From a virus: a stretch of DNA of 52,362 bases. The position numbers and the translations under genes were made by a program. The stretch spans positions 1 to 52,362 of IMG/VR virus record IMGVR_UViG_3300017971_000072. One strand, given 5' to 3'. The notes below the pieces were generated by a model. That model was given only the letters and a program-made list of their open reading frames with translations. It did no database searches and had not been told where the DNA came from. Positions 6,948 to 15,587 of the stretch are shown here, in pieces. Position 1 is the stretch's first letter; the number at the start of each line of letters is the position of its first letter.

Positions 6948-7167
6948 GGCCGGATCGACCGATTGGACGGCTGACCTCGAGCGCCGACCGATCCCTCTGG
7001 GATTGTAGTTCTAACTCCCTCTATGGGGCAGGACGCTCTGCCCTCGTCCTCGCCTACTGGCCGGCGCATCCCTGGGGCCCCGCAGTTTTCACGTCGGCGG
7101 ATTTTCGGCCCGGTCGCCTGGTAGGCTGGACTGAAGATCGATTCCCAGCCCCCAGAGGAGAGACACC

Positions 7168-8286
7168 ATGAGCGACCTGTTCCGTATGCCCGTGCATGAG
7201 TCATCGCTACTCAGAGACACCGCTGTGTTTGTGGACCCCGACACTATGAATCAGCTTGCTAAGCTGACCGACCGAGTGACCGAGAAGCCTAGTCGCCCTG
7301 TTCGCTGGTTCCTCTGGCGCCTTTTGTTGATCGTCCGCTTCCTGATCAGACTCGCTTTCACACCGCTCCGCCTGGTCGTCCGGCTGGTCAGCTCACCGTG
7401 GCGAGTGCGGCGATTAAGGCGCGATCTCTTTTGGCAAGCGGAAATGTCGAATCAAGAAATCGGGCGTCTGTACACGCGGTTCGATGAGGTGGCCGAATTG
7501 CTTAAGGAAGGGGCTGAGCTGGCCAAGAAGCTGCGTAACGAGCGCGACTTCATCGAGGGTAAGCGTTATCGTGCAGCGAGTCAGCTCGAAGAGACGAAAA
7601 GGTTGCTCGAAGAGAGAGAGCAAGAGTGTGACGAGTACGACTCCGACATCGAGCAACTCATCAATCTCCTCTCGATCAAGCAGGCCGCTATTAAGATGTG
7701 GCAGGATAAATTCCAGCAGCTCGAAAAGTCCATCGAGGACGCTAAGGCACCAGAAGAGGAGAGTAATTCCGCTAAGGTGTGGCGAGAGGAGTGTATCAAG
7801 CTTAGTTCTCAATGCAGGGAGCAGAAGGCTGAAATCGATAAGCTCCTTTTCACTGAGGAGGTGAAAGGTGAGCCTTCTGACGGCGAGGATATTGCCGAAT
7901 GCGCGATTAACATCATCAGGAGCCTGGATGACATCGCGAATGACGAACGCAAGACATGCGATAATGCGCTAGAAGTCAACCGCGATCTTCAGCGGCGATA
8001 CCGCGAGGCCATCGATGAAAGGGACAAGCTGAAGCGCCAGGTCGAGCAGATCGGCCAGTTCGATGTCGAGCGGCTCTACGAGATCATCTCCGAGCAAGCC
8101 CTCGAAGTACTGAAGTTGCGCGGTGGTGAGGATGCCGGCGAGAAGCTGAAGCGATGGAGAGTTGCGCTGGATAATTGCCGGCATTATGCTGAGCAGGCTA
8201 TGGAGTCCGCTGAGTCGGATTACATGCAACTTGCAAATATCATTCGCGAGGTGGACGATGCCTTTCAAGAGCGAAAAGCAGCGTAG
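7168..8286 (+). CDS. Membrane-anchored coiled-coil protein, unknown
   Basis: 372 residues. A hydrophobic, arginine-flanked segment at about residues 47-73 (WFLWRLLLIVRFLIRL) probably spans or lies on the membrane. After it come long charged heptad-like helices (LEETKRLLEEREQE and similar) to about residue 350. ATG has AGAGGAGAG upstream. It opens the late operon ahead of the packaging genes. Possible roles: virion-associated or membrane-remodelling protein; no family recognised. Confidence 0.7.
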   Translation: MSDLFRMPVHESSLLRDTAVFVDPDTMNQLAKLTDRVTEKPSRPVRWFLWRLLLIVRFLIRLAFTPLRLVVRLVSSPWRVRRLRRDLFWQAEMSNQEIGRLYTRFDEVAELLKEGAELAKKLRNERDFIEGKRYRAASQLEETKRLLEEREQECDEYDSDIEQLINLLSIKQAAIKMWQDKFQQLEKSIEDAKAPEEESNSAKVWREECIKLSSQCREQKAEIDKLLFTEEVKGEPSDGEDIAECAINIIRSLDDIANDERKTCDNALEVNRDLQRRYREAIDERDKLKRQVEQIGQFDVERLYEIISEQALEVLKLRGGEDAGEKLKRWRVALDNCRHYAEQAMESAESDYMQLANIIREVDDAFQERKAA

Positions 8287-8392
8287 GTATCTCTGGGCCA
8301 AGCACCCCAGTATCGCTCGCCGCTGGACCGAGAAGTACGGTTCCGAGATTCGTAAGAAACTCAAGAAGCGCGAAGAGAGAAGGAAGAAATGA
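8258..8392 (+). CDS. Conserved 44-residue basic phage protein
   Basis: Begins MPFKSEKQRRYLWAKHP and ends in a lysine/arginine helix (KKLKKREERRKK). Tiny proteins starting with this pattern are widespread in tailed phages, usually near head or packaging genes, with unknown role. It overlaps the previous gene by 29 bases, with GAGGTGG before the ATG. Confidence 0.75.
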   Translation: MPFKSEKQRRYLWAKHPSIARRWTEKYGSEIRKKLKKREERRKK

Positions 8393-8472
8393 TTGGCGGT
8401 CTGCTCCTAGTGGCCAGCGTCATTGCTGTCGTTACGATCATAGCCATCATCGGCATGCGTGGTGATCCATGA
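8389..8472 (+). CDS. 27-residue membrane peptide
   Basis: Starts in an ATGA overlap with the previous stop. Reads MIGGLLLVASVIAVVTIIAI and then GMRGDP: a single transmembrane helix with almost no polar part. Possibly a holin-like or membrane-associated peptide; its next neighbour is also a one-helix protein. Short enough that it could be fortuitous, but the coupled spacing argues for it. Confidence 0.5.
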   Translation: MIGGLLLVASVIAVVTIIAIIGMRGDP

Positions 8473-8567
8473 ATGACTTAATGCAATGGGCTTTCTATGC
8501 GACCGTATGGGCTACCTGGCTCGTTCTGATGTTGCTTCCTGGTCGCAGGGGAGAGGAGAGAATATGA
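8469..8567 (+). CDS. 32-residue membrane peptide
   Basis: Starts in an ATGA overlap. A single hydrophobic helix (AFYATVWATWLVLMLL) with a charged tail PGRRGEERI. It forms a pair with the preceding membrane peptide, and the next start again overlaps as ATGA. Function unknown; candidate small holin or antiholin. Confidence 0.5.
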   Translation: MNDLMQWAFYATVWATWLVLMLLPGRRGEERI

Positions 8568-8737
8568 GTAAGGAAGGCGATACACTCATGCAGGCTCAGC
8601 GCGCCTACCGCCAAGAGAGGGCTAGTCGCCGCGCTGAGTTTCGGTGTCGCTATTGCGGCGCCTGGACAGTTCTGAGTGTGTGTCCAAATACGGGGTGCCC
8701 AAGCTACGGAAAGAGAGGGTTGCGCCGTGCCGGGTAA
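8564..8737 (+). CDS. 57-residue zinc-ribbon protein
   Basis: Starts MSKEGDTLMQAQRAYRQERA and carries CRYCGAWTVLSVCPNTGCP, four cysteines in a CxxC...CxxxxC array typical of a small zinc ribbon. Coupled upstream by ATGA and overlapping the small terminase by 11 bases. Role unknown; its place before terminase suggests packaging or late regulation. Confidence 0.6.
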   Translation: MSKEGDTLMQAQRAYRQERASRRAEFRCRYCGAWTVLSVCPNTGCPSYGKRGLRRAG

Positions 8738-9344
8738 GGGCCTGTCGCCGTCTGCTGCAATCAAGGAGTTTCGATCGCGGGCCCGGTCGATCCTCTGGCG
8801 CCAGGACCCCGGCAAGACCGACCGGGAGAAGCTGACCTATCTGAAGTTCCAGCGATTGACCGAGGAGTTCCAGAAGGGTGGGGCGATGACACTGAATCAG
8901 GCCACCGTTCAGGCGGCCAAGGACTTCCCGTGCCTCAATCAGCTCTTCCGCGAGTATGACGTGTCACAGTACGACCCGCACCCAGACTCACATCCTAAGA
9001 CTCCGAAGCCAGACAAGAAGGAGCGAGCGGTCCGTTGCGAGGGCGAAGAATTGTCTTACCGGGAGAACATCTCGTGGGCTCTTACGGCTGCCGGGGTGTT
9101 CCTACGGAAAGGCGAGGAGCCGAAGAGCTGCCCGAACGACCAGGCGTACTTCCTCTATATCCAGGCGAAGGAGCAGCCAAAGGAGTTTATGCAGCGCCTC
9201 GGTCAGGTCGAGTCGAAGGTTGATCCGATCGAAGAAGAGGACCGGCGGACACGCAAGGCTGGGCGACGGAGCGTCGAGGAGATTGAGAGGATGCTTTCGC
9301 GAATCCAAGGCCAAGAAGAGAGGGAAGGCAGTATGGCCGCGTAG
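8727..9344 (+). CDS. terS: Probable terminase small subunit
   Basis: 205 residues from GTG 8727, with AGAGAGGG upstream. It directly precedes and overlaps the large terminase by one base, the usual place of the small subunit. The N-terminal half has helical, possibly HTH-like segments (MTLNQATVQAAKDFPCLNQL), and the C-terminal half is charged and helical. I cannot match it to a named TerS family, so the call rests mainly on position. TerS proteins bind the packaging site and regulate TerL. Confidence 0.55.
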   Translation: MPGKGLSPSAAIKEFRSRARSILWRQDPGKTDREKLTYLKFQRLTEEFQKGGAMTLNQATVQAAKDFPCLNQLFREYDVSQYDPHPDSHPKTPKPDKKERAVRCEGEELSYRENISWALTAAGVFLRKGEEPKSCPNDQAYFLYIQAKEQPKEFMQRLGQVESKVDPIEEEDRRTRKAGRRSVEEIERMLSRIQGQEEREGSMAA

Positions 9345-11161
9345 TGCATTTCTCTCAGCTCTCGTATCGGGTTCCGACCGACCTCGCTGAGAATATGCGG
9401 TGGCGGGCGAACGTCTATCGTCAGGTCATGGAAGATCAGTCGTATGCGGACGTAATCTGGGACGCATGTAGGCAGGACCCAATCTTCTACGTTAACGGGT
9501 TCGTGTGGACGTACGATCCGCGCAGGGAGCCTTTCCCAAAGGTCCCGATGATTCTCTACCCGTTTCAGGAATACGGGCTTAGGGAGATCATTCTGGCGAT
9601 CAATGACCACGATCTGCTGGTCGAGAAGTCACGAGACATGGGGGCCTCGTGGCTGTGTATCCTCGGCTTCGAGTGGGCTTGGCATTTCCACGAGATGCTC
9701 TCGTTTCTGATGGGTAGTCGGGTCGAGGAGTACGTCGATAAGTCAGATAACCCCAAGTCACTCTTCTGGAAGGTGGACTTTATCCATAAGAACCTTCCGG
9801 GTTGGCTGATGCCGCGGGGCTTTGATAGATCGTGCCGCTCTAAGATGCACATCTACAACCCGCAGACCGAGAGCGTCATCGACGGCGAGAGTACGACAGC
9901 CAACTTCGCTCGTGGTGACCGGCGGTCTGGAATCCTCTTAGATGAGTTCGCTGCCGTCGATGAGTTCGGGCATCGTGTCTTGAATGCTACCCGAGACGCC
10001 ACGAAATGCCGGCTCTTCAACTCGACGCCGAACGGCGTAGGTAATGCATATTACGATATACGGCAGACTGGCATTCAGAAGCTTCGCTTCCATTGGAGCG
10101 AGCACCCGCTGAAGAACCATGGGCTCTACAAGACAGCCGATGACGGCGGGCTGGAAGTCTTCGACTACAGCGGGTATCCGGCTAACTACCATCCGATCTT
10201 GGACGGCAAGCTCCGGTCACCGTGGTATGACAATGAGTGCAAGCGCACCGTCTCAGAGCGTGAGATCGCGACCGAGCTGGATATCGACTATCTCGGCTCC
10301 GGCTACCAGTATTTCTCGGCCACTGCGATTCAGGAAGCCATTCGCCGCTTCGCCCGGCCGCCGAGCCTAGTGGGTGATCTGGAATACGACTCCATCACGG
10401 CTGAACCTGTCGCTTTCCGTGAGTGCCAGGATGGTCGGCTTCACCTCTGGTGTCTGCTCAATAAAGACGGCAACCCGCCGCGGGAACACCGCGTTGTCAT
10501 CGGCGTGGACGTATCGGCTGGAACCGGCTCATCGAACTCGTGCGCCTGTGGCTATGACGCCGTGACGAACGAGAAGCTCTTCGAGTACGCCAATCCGTAC
10601 ATTCGCCCCGAGGAGTTTGCCAGGCAGGTTGTGGCGCTTGCCAGGTGGTTCGATGGTGCTCTGATTATCTGGGAGAGTAATGGCCCAGGCCGGCAATTCG
10701 GATCGCGGGTTTTAGAGCTGAAGTACGGGAACATCTACTACCGGCGCCGTGAGGAATCGATCTCGAAGAAGGTTTCGGATGTGCCGGGATGGGCCAGCAC
10801 GAAGGAGACGAAGCTCGTACTGATGGGCGAGTATCGCGCGGCTGTCGAGAAGTTTGCCTGTGTAAACAGGTCGAAGATCGCGCTTCAGGAGACGCTCGAA
10901 TATCTCTTCGATAACAAGGGCGGCGTCTCGCACTCGATTGAGGATAACAAGGTGGACCCGACCGGCGCGAAAGGGAACCACGGTGACCGTGTGATTGCCG
11001 ACGCCTTGGCGTGGCGCGGTATCACCGACCGGAAGTCGAGGCCGGAGCAACATGAACAACGCAAGATTCCGGTCGGCAGTCTTGCATGGCGGCGACAGAT
11101 GCGCGAACAGGATGAACGTAAACCAAACAGAGAACTGCTACATGCAGATGGATGGGGGTAA
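9344..11161 (+). CDS. terL: Terminase large subunit (DNA-packaging ATPase-nuclease)
   Basis: 605 residues. The N-terminal ATPase has VEKSRDMGASW (residues 93-103), a Walker A of the SRxMGxSW type seen in TerL; GILLDEFAAVDE (196-207) as Walker B and catalytic acid; and FNSTPNG (225-231) as the coupling motif. The C-terminal RNase H-like nuclease has VIGVDVSAG (Asp389), IIWESNGPG (Glu444) and a final GDRVIADALAW with the metal-binding aspartates. It powers genome entry into the prohead and cuts the concatemer. GTG start shares its G with the previous TAG. It is followed by portal with a 1-base overlap. Confidence 0.95.
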   Translation: MHFSQLSYRVPTDLAENMRWRANVYRQVMEDQSYADVIWDACRQDPIFYVNGFVWTYDPRREPFPKVPMILYPFQEYGLREIILAINDHDLLVEKSRDMGASWLCILGFEWAWHFHEMLSFLMGSRVEEYVDKSDNPKSLFWKVDFIHKNLPGWLMPRGFDRSCRSKMHIYNPQTESVIDGESTTANFARGDRRSGILLDEFAAVDEFGHRVLNATRDATKCRLFNSTPNGVGNAYYDIRQTGIQKLRFHWSEHPLKNHGLYKTADDGGLEVFDYSGYPANYHPILDGKLRSPWYDNECKRTVSEREIATELDIDYLGSGYQYFSATAIQEAIRRFARPPSLVGDLEYDSITAEPVAFRECQDGRLHLWCLLNKDGNPPREHRVVIGVDVSAGTGSSNSCACGYDAVTNEKLFEYANPYIRPEEFARQVVALARWFDGALIIWESNGPGRQFGSRVLELKYGNIYYRRREESISKKVSDVPGWASTKETKLVLMGEYRAAVEKFACVNRSKIALQETLEYLFDNKGGVSHSIEDNKVDPTGAKGNHGDRVIADALAWRGITDRKSRPEQHEQRKIPVGSLAWRRQMREQDERKPNRELLHADGWG

Positions 11162-12903
11162 TGGCAGAGACAAATCCGCTGAAAGCCAGAGAGTTCGAGC
11201 GGCTTCATAAGAGCATTGAGTGGTCGCAGCAACAGTTAGAGTTCCCTCGCAGTAAGCGAGTGGAGGCGATTAAGGAGTTTGTTGGATATCACTATTCCGA
11301 GGAAGGTGCCGAGAAGCGTGTACCGACTCCGTTCTTAAAGCTGGCCGTGACGATCTTCGCACGGTTACTAGCGCCTCGGGCACCAAGGGTCCTTATCGGA
11401 ACGAACGAACCTGGCTTCGAGCCGGTAGCTGCGAACTTTGAGTTGGCACTTAATCAGATACCAGCCGAGATTGATTTACAGCATACCCTCCGGAATGTCG
11501 TTATCGAGGCCCTGTTCTCGTCTGGTTGGGTGAAGACCGGGCTGCATACGGTTGGCGAGATTCTCGGGCACGACTATGGCCAGCCGTTTGTTGATATCGT
11601 GACGCTGGACGATCTCTTGATTGATATGGCCGCGACGAGAATGGATCAGATTCAGTATATCGGCAACGAATACTGGGTGGACTACGAAGACGTAATGGAC
11701 TCCGATTGGTTCCCAAAGAATGCGAAGCGCGATCTGAAGGCCGATGAGTTTACGGTCATTGGTTCTGCCGGCGAGGATCGTGCTGAGAGTATCTCGATAA
11801 ACTCGTCGGCTGAGGTGTTCCGCGAGAAGATCAAGCTACGTGATGTATGGCTGCCGAAAGAGCGGTTGATGGTGACATACGCCGTTAGGGCGGAGAAGCG
11901 ACTGAAGGTAGTCGAGCAGGACGAACCGAAGCACGGCCCCTATATCGGGCTTGGCTTCGATCATGTTCCGGGTAACCTCATGCCACTTCCGCCGGTGGCT
12001 ATGTGGCGCGACCTCCATGAGATGGCCAACTCATTGTTCCGTAAGCTTGGCGATCAAGCCGACGCCCAGAAGTCGGTCCTTGGGTTTTCTGGTGGCGATG
12101 AGGAGAGCGCTAAGCAATTCCAGGGCGCCAATGACTGCGATGGGATTACGTACAACGGTGCCGAGCCGAAGAGCTTGCAGGTCGGTGGCGTGGATCAGTT
12201 GGGCCTAGCGTTCTGGTTGCAGTGCCGTGACATTGCCAGCTATTTCGCATCTAACCTTGATTCGCTCGGTGGCCTCGCGCCGCAGGCCGAGACACTGGGG
12301 CAGGATAAGCTCATGGCCGAGGCGTCGAACGCTCAGCTCCGCGACATGGCCCTTCAGGTTATTGACTTCTCAAAGAAGCTCTTCGGTGTCCTCGCCTATC
12401 ACGAGTGGAGTGACCCAGTTCGACGGCGTGTGCTCACGAAGGGGATTCCCGGTACGAACCTCTCGATCGTCGTTCCATGGGATCAATCCTCAAAGCAAGG
12501 GCAGTTCGATTTCTATGATCTCGACATCGACGTGTACTCGCTTCAGGACGACTCGCCGGCGGCGAAGATGCAGAAGCTCGAAATGATTCTTCAGCGTTTC
12601 GTGTCGCCAATGATGCCGCAGATTCAAGAAGTTGGTGGCGTACTTGATATCCAGTTGCTCTTTGAGATTATTGCGAAGTACTCGGACTTCGACGAGCTAA
12701 GGAGGCTAATCATCTGGGCCGACCAGGCTCATGCGCCTGGCGCTGAACCTCCTGGGATGCCGATTCACACGACGCGGACTTATGAGCGAGTCAATCGGCC
12801 AGGCGCTACGGACCACGGCAAGAGCCAGATCCTCCAGGATGCCCTTATGGGTGGGCAGCCTCAAGGGAGTGAGGTGGCATCGCTGGGTCGCCGGAGCGCT
12901 TAG
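11161..12903 (+). CDS. Portal protein
   Basis: 580 residues from ATG 11161, whose A is the last base of the terminase stop; GGATGGGGG precedes it. Position after TerL, length, and segments such as FVDIVTLDDLLID, VPGNLMPLPPVAMWRDLHEM and EASNAQLRDMALQVIDF match podovirus-type portals. It forms the dodecameric ring through which DNA enters and leaves the capsid. The C-terminus (about 60 residues) is glycine/proline-rich and probably flexible. Confidence 0.85.
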   Translation: MAETNPLKAREFERLHKSIEWSQQQLEFPRSKRVEAIKEFVGYHYSEEGAEKRVPTPFLKLAVTIFARLLAPRAPRVLIGTNEPGFEPVAANFELALNQIPAEIDLQHTLRNVVIEALFSSGWVKTGLHTVGEILGHDYGQPFVDIVTLDDLLIDMAATRMDQIQYIGNEYWVDYEDVMDSDWFPKNAKRDLKADEFTVIGSAGEDRAESISINSSAEVFREKIKLRDVWLPKERLMVTYAVRAEKRLKVVEQDEPKHGPYIGLGFDHVPGNLMPLPPVAMWRDLHEMANSLFRKLGDQADAQKSVLGFSGGDEESAKQFQGANDCDGITYNGAEPKSLQVGGVDQLGLAFWLQCRDIASYFASNLDSLGGLAPQAETLGQDKLMAEASNAQLRDMALQVIDFSKKLFGVLAYHEWSDPVRRRVLTKGIPGTNLSIVVPWDQSSKQGQFDFYDLDIDVYSLQDDSPAAKMQKLEMILQRFVSPMMPQIQEVGGVLDIQLLFEIIAKYSDFDELRRLIIWADQAHAPGAEPPGMPIHTTRTYERVNRPGATDHGKSQILQDALMGGQPQGSEVASLGRRSA

Positions 12904-12912
12904 ACGAAAATC

Positions 12913-12961
12913 GTGTCATATCTGGCGTGGTTTCCCTTGAAAGTTGTGTCATATCTGACAC
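12913..12961. promoter_or_regulatory. Pair of GTGTCATATC sites (operator-like)
   Basis: GTGTCA-TATC-TGACAC (12946-12961) is a perfect inverted repeat. A related half-degenerate copy, GTGTCA-TATC-TGGCGT, starts 33 bp earlier at 12913, about three helical turns. Both lie in the 159-bp gap after portal, a natural place for control of the capsid genes. The regulator is unknown. Confidence 0.5.
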
Positions 12962-13062
12962 GTTTTCTCTGTAAGTACCGCCACAAGAACACGTTATGTC
13001 TCTGCGGTTAGCATTTTCACGCCAACGCTTTTTTTGCCGGTTCTTCTGGTAGTGTGGAAGGT

Positions 13063-13428
13063 ATGCCTACGTACTGCTACCGTACCGCTGAAGGCGAGAT
13101 TGTCGATCGGGTCTTTCCGTTCGGGGAGGCCCCTGGCGAGGTGGAGGTCGATGGCGCTCGGGCCGTCCGTGACCTCCGGGCAGAACTCGCCGGCTCGACG
13201 ATCTCCGTTCGTGCCGGTAGTGGACGGCATAGCAAGGCTGCGTGGCCAATGACTTGTTACGCCTCCGGCGTTCATCCGGATCAGGCAGGTGAACTCCGGG
13301 ATTATTTGCGTAAGCGTGGCGTTCCAACAGAGGTAAACAGGAATGGTGACCCTGTCTATGAATCAGCCACACATCAAAAGAAGGCTTTGGCTGTGCGCGG
13401 CATGAATGTCAGAAACTCTTTTTGTTAG
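13063..13428 (+). CDS. Conserved head-module protein, FmdB-like start
   Basis: 121 residues. Begins MPTYCYRTAEGEIVDRVF, which recalls the N-terminus of FmdB-type proteins but lacks their CxxC pairs. The C-terminal half (CYASGVHPDQAGELRDYL, then GDPVYESATHQKKAL) is a block I have seen in phage proteins between portal and scaffold. Role unknown. Confidence 0.7.
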   Translation: MPTYCYRTAEGEIVDRVFPFGEAPGEVEVDGARAVRDLRAELAGSTISVRAGSGRHSKAAWPMTCYASGVHPDQAGELRDYLRKRGVPTEVNRNGDPVYESATHQKKALAVRGMNVRNSFC

Positions 13429-13437
13429 GAGAGAGAC

Positions 13438-14466
13438 ATGCCCAGTGACAAGCTGACTGCGGAAATCGAGAAGGCAGTCGAGAACGTATCGTTCGAGAAC
13501 CAGGGGATTGCCAGCGATCCAGAGGAGAGGGCCCCTGATGAACAGGTGGTCGGAGGTGAATTCGATGAACAGCTCGCGAAACCTGATGAGGATTCAGAAG
13601 AGGACAGCACTACTTCTGAAGCTGAGTCGATTGAGGATGACAGCCAAGAGAGCGAATCAGAGTCGGAGGTAGGACAGGACGGCGAGCAGGACGACGAGCA
13701 GGAGGATGAGTCGGAGGCTGAAGAGAGTGACAGCGATGACGCCCCTGAGTTGAGCGACGAAATCATTGCGAGAGCACTCAATGCAGGGATGGATCTCAAG
13801 GACGCCTTGGCATTCCCGAGTGAACAGTCGCTCGATCGGATTGTGTCGGCGATGGAGCGTGGGCGGCAGCCGGCCAGGCAAGAGCCAGAGAAGAAGGAGG
13901 CGCTGAAAGAGAAAGAGGACCCGTTCGCCGATCTGGACCTCGACCCCGAGAAGTACGACCCCGAAGTCGTCGAGCTGTTCGGTAAGGTCAAGAAAGTCTT
14001 GGCTGGCCAGTATGGCAAGATCAAGGAATTCGAGCAGCAGCAAGAGCAGACATCGCGCAACGCCGAGATGGCGGCTGCGCAGGAAGTCGAACGGTGGTTC
14101 GACGGGCAGGTTAAGGAACTCGGTGAGGATTTCGCCGATGCCCTTGGCTCCGGCGGCTACAGGTCGCTGGACCGAGGAAGTTCGCAGTTCGCCAATCGAG
14201 AGGCGATTGCGAATCAAATGGCCGTGATGATGGCCGGCTATCAGGCCATGGGCCAGGAAGCGCCTCCACGAGAACAGGTGTTCGATGCGGCGGCAAGGCT
14301 GGTGCTTAGAGACAAGTATCAGCAGGTTGGGCAGGAACGATTGGCTGGGAAGCTGGCGAAGCGTGCCTTGAAGCACGTTCAGCGAGTTGCCGGGCCGAAA
14401 GCTAAGAGTAAATCGACACCAGAAGAGGAGGCGGCCGACGCGCTGAAAGCGAAATTCGGCGTCTGA
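13438..14466 (+). CDS. Probable capsid scaffold protein
   Basis: 342 residues. The first 110 are extremely acidic and serine-rich, almost without hydrophobic residues. The rest is helical and charged, with a basic C-terminal helix (RALKHVQRVAG, AKSKSTPEEEAAD) that would bind the capsid inner face. Order portal - this gene - major capsid is the classic scaffold position. Scaffolds guide prohead assembly and then leave. AGGAGAGAG precedes the ATG. Confident by composition and place, not by family. Confidence 0.8.
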   Translation: MPSDKLTAEIEKAVENVSFENQGIASDPEERAPDEQVVGGEFDEQLAKPDEDSEEDSTTSEAESIEDDSQESESESEVGQDGEQDDEQEDESEAEESDSDDAPELSDEIIARALNAGMDLKDALAFPSEQSLDRIVSAMERGRQPARQEPEKKEALKEKEDPFADLDLDPEKYDPEVVELFGKVKKVLAGQYGKIKEFEQQQEQTSRNAEMAAAQEVERWFDGQVKELGEDFADALGSGGYRSLDRGSSQFANREAIANQMAVMMAGYQAMGQEAPPREQVFDAAARLVLRDKYQQVGQERLAGKLAKRALKHVQRVAGPKAKSKSTPEEEAADALKAKFGV

Positions 14467-14492
14467 TCTTCGCTGAATACTAGGGGCAGAGA

Positions 14493-15530
14493 ATGGGTCT
14501 TCAGTATGCTGATATTCCCGATGCTGTTCTGCTGACTCAGCAGAATCTCATCAAGCGTGGTGCGTTTGTGGACTTGCAGACCGACCTGCAAGACCATGTT
14601 GCGGTTCGGGAGATGTGGAAGAACCGCGTCAAGAAGTTCACGGGTGGCGATGATTGGGAGTGGGAAGCTCAGACAGACCACAACCATAGTGCCCGTGCGG
14701 TTGAGTTGTACGAGACGGACGGTAGTTCGTTGACGGATACCATGGTTCGTGGCCGAGTCCAGCCGCGGCACGTCAACGCTCATTACATCTTCGATCAACG
14801 CGAGAAGGCGTTCCAGCGCGGTGGCGTAGCGATCGTCGATCTCGTCAAGACTCGATATGTCGCCATGATGGTGAGTTTCTTCGAGAAGCTCGAAGAGTTC
14901 ATTTGGGAAGGTGCGGCCGATAGCTCAGATGAGAAGACGCCGTTTGGTCTCAAAAACTACTGGATTACACGAAACACCACCGGGACTTTCGACGCATCGA
15001 ATCCGTCTGGCTTTGCTTCGGGTCGCGGCGGTATCGATTCGACGACCTATACCCGATGGGGTAACTGGGCTGATGACTACGCTGCGGTTAGCAAGGAAGA
15101 CCTGATTCGCAAGATGCGAAAGTGTCACCGGCAGACGAAGTTCCGGTCGCCGATTTCACACGCCACGCCGCAGCTTGGCAAGATGCGTAACGGCATCTAC
15201 ACGAATGACGACGTGATTGGAATCACGGAGGAGTTGCTTGAGGCTCAGAATATGAACCTCGGTAACGATCTGGCGAGTAAGGACGGCAAGACGCTCTTTA
15301 AGAGCACGCCGGTCACGTACGCACCATACCTTGACAACGACGCCGAGGACCCGGTGTACATGATTGATTGGAAATGGATGGCGATTGGTGTTCTCGCCGG
15401 TTGGCAGAATAACTTGTCGAAGCCGTATATGGTGCCTAATAGGCATACTGTCCGGCGAGTCGATCTCGATGTGACGCTGAATGTCGTCTGCACAAACCTC
15501 CGTCGTCAGGGCATCCTGTATAAGCCGTAA
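14493..15530 (+). CDS. Major capsid protein
   Basis: 345 residues, within the normal range for HK97-fold capsid proteins. It follows scaffold directly. Segments such as DNHSARAVELYETDG-type surface loops (DHNHSARAVELYETDG), HYIFDQREKAFQRG and a C-terminal VDLDVTLNVVCTNLRRQG resemble capsid proteins from podovirus-like phages. It forms the icosahedral shell. GGGGCAGAG before the ATG suggests strong translation. I infer the fold; it is not visible from motifs alone. Confidence 0.85.
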   Translation: MGLQYADIPDAVLLTQQNLIKRGAFVDLQTDLQDHVAVREMWKNRVKKFTGGDDWEWEAQTDHNHSARAVELYETDGSSLTDTMVRGRVQPRHVNAHYIFDQREKAFQRGGVAIVDLVKTRYVAMMVSFFEKLEEFIWEGAADSSDEKTPFGLKNYWITRNTTGTFDASNPSGFASGRGGIDSTTYTRWGNWADDYAAVSKEDLIRKMRKCHRQTKFRSPISHATPQLGKMRNGIYTNDDVIGITEELLEAQNMNLGNDLASKDGKTLFKSTPVTYAPYLDNDAEDPVYMIDWKWMAIGVLAGWQNNLSKPYMVPNRHTVRRVDLDVTLNVVCTNLRRQGILYKP

Positions 15531-15587
15531 GCCGCGTAGCTGTCGGTTCGTCTTTAACGAACAACTCAACTTGAGAAAGGAATAAAC

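Larger units (their letters stand above)
5761..7167. other. 1.4-kb non-coding region: candidate origin / divergent control region
   Basis: No convincing gene on either strand; frames here have skewed, low-complexity translations. It separates the leftward operon from the rightward late operon. It holds an inverted repeat TGGACA...TGTCCA (5818-5842); a TATTTCAAGTC motif at about 5808 and again near 6020; a hairpin CTGAGAG/CTCTCAG (6184-6204); a C-rich, G-poor stretch (6230-6660); an alternating TATA tract (6527-6556); a doubled ATTCTCGATC next to the palindrome ATTCCCA-AC-TGGGAAT (6801-6836); and four CCATGG copies (6898-6947). AT-rich DNA beside short repeats suits an origin; operators for both operons are equally possible. 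Confidence 0.6.

Noticed and set aside
8389-8567. Calling the two one-helix peptides holins
   Set aside because: Topology alone is not enough; no endolysin lies beside them. Listed as membrane peptides only.
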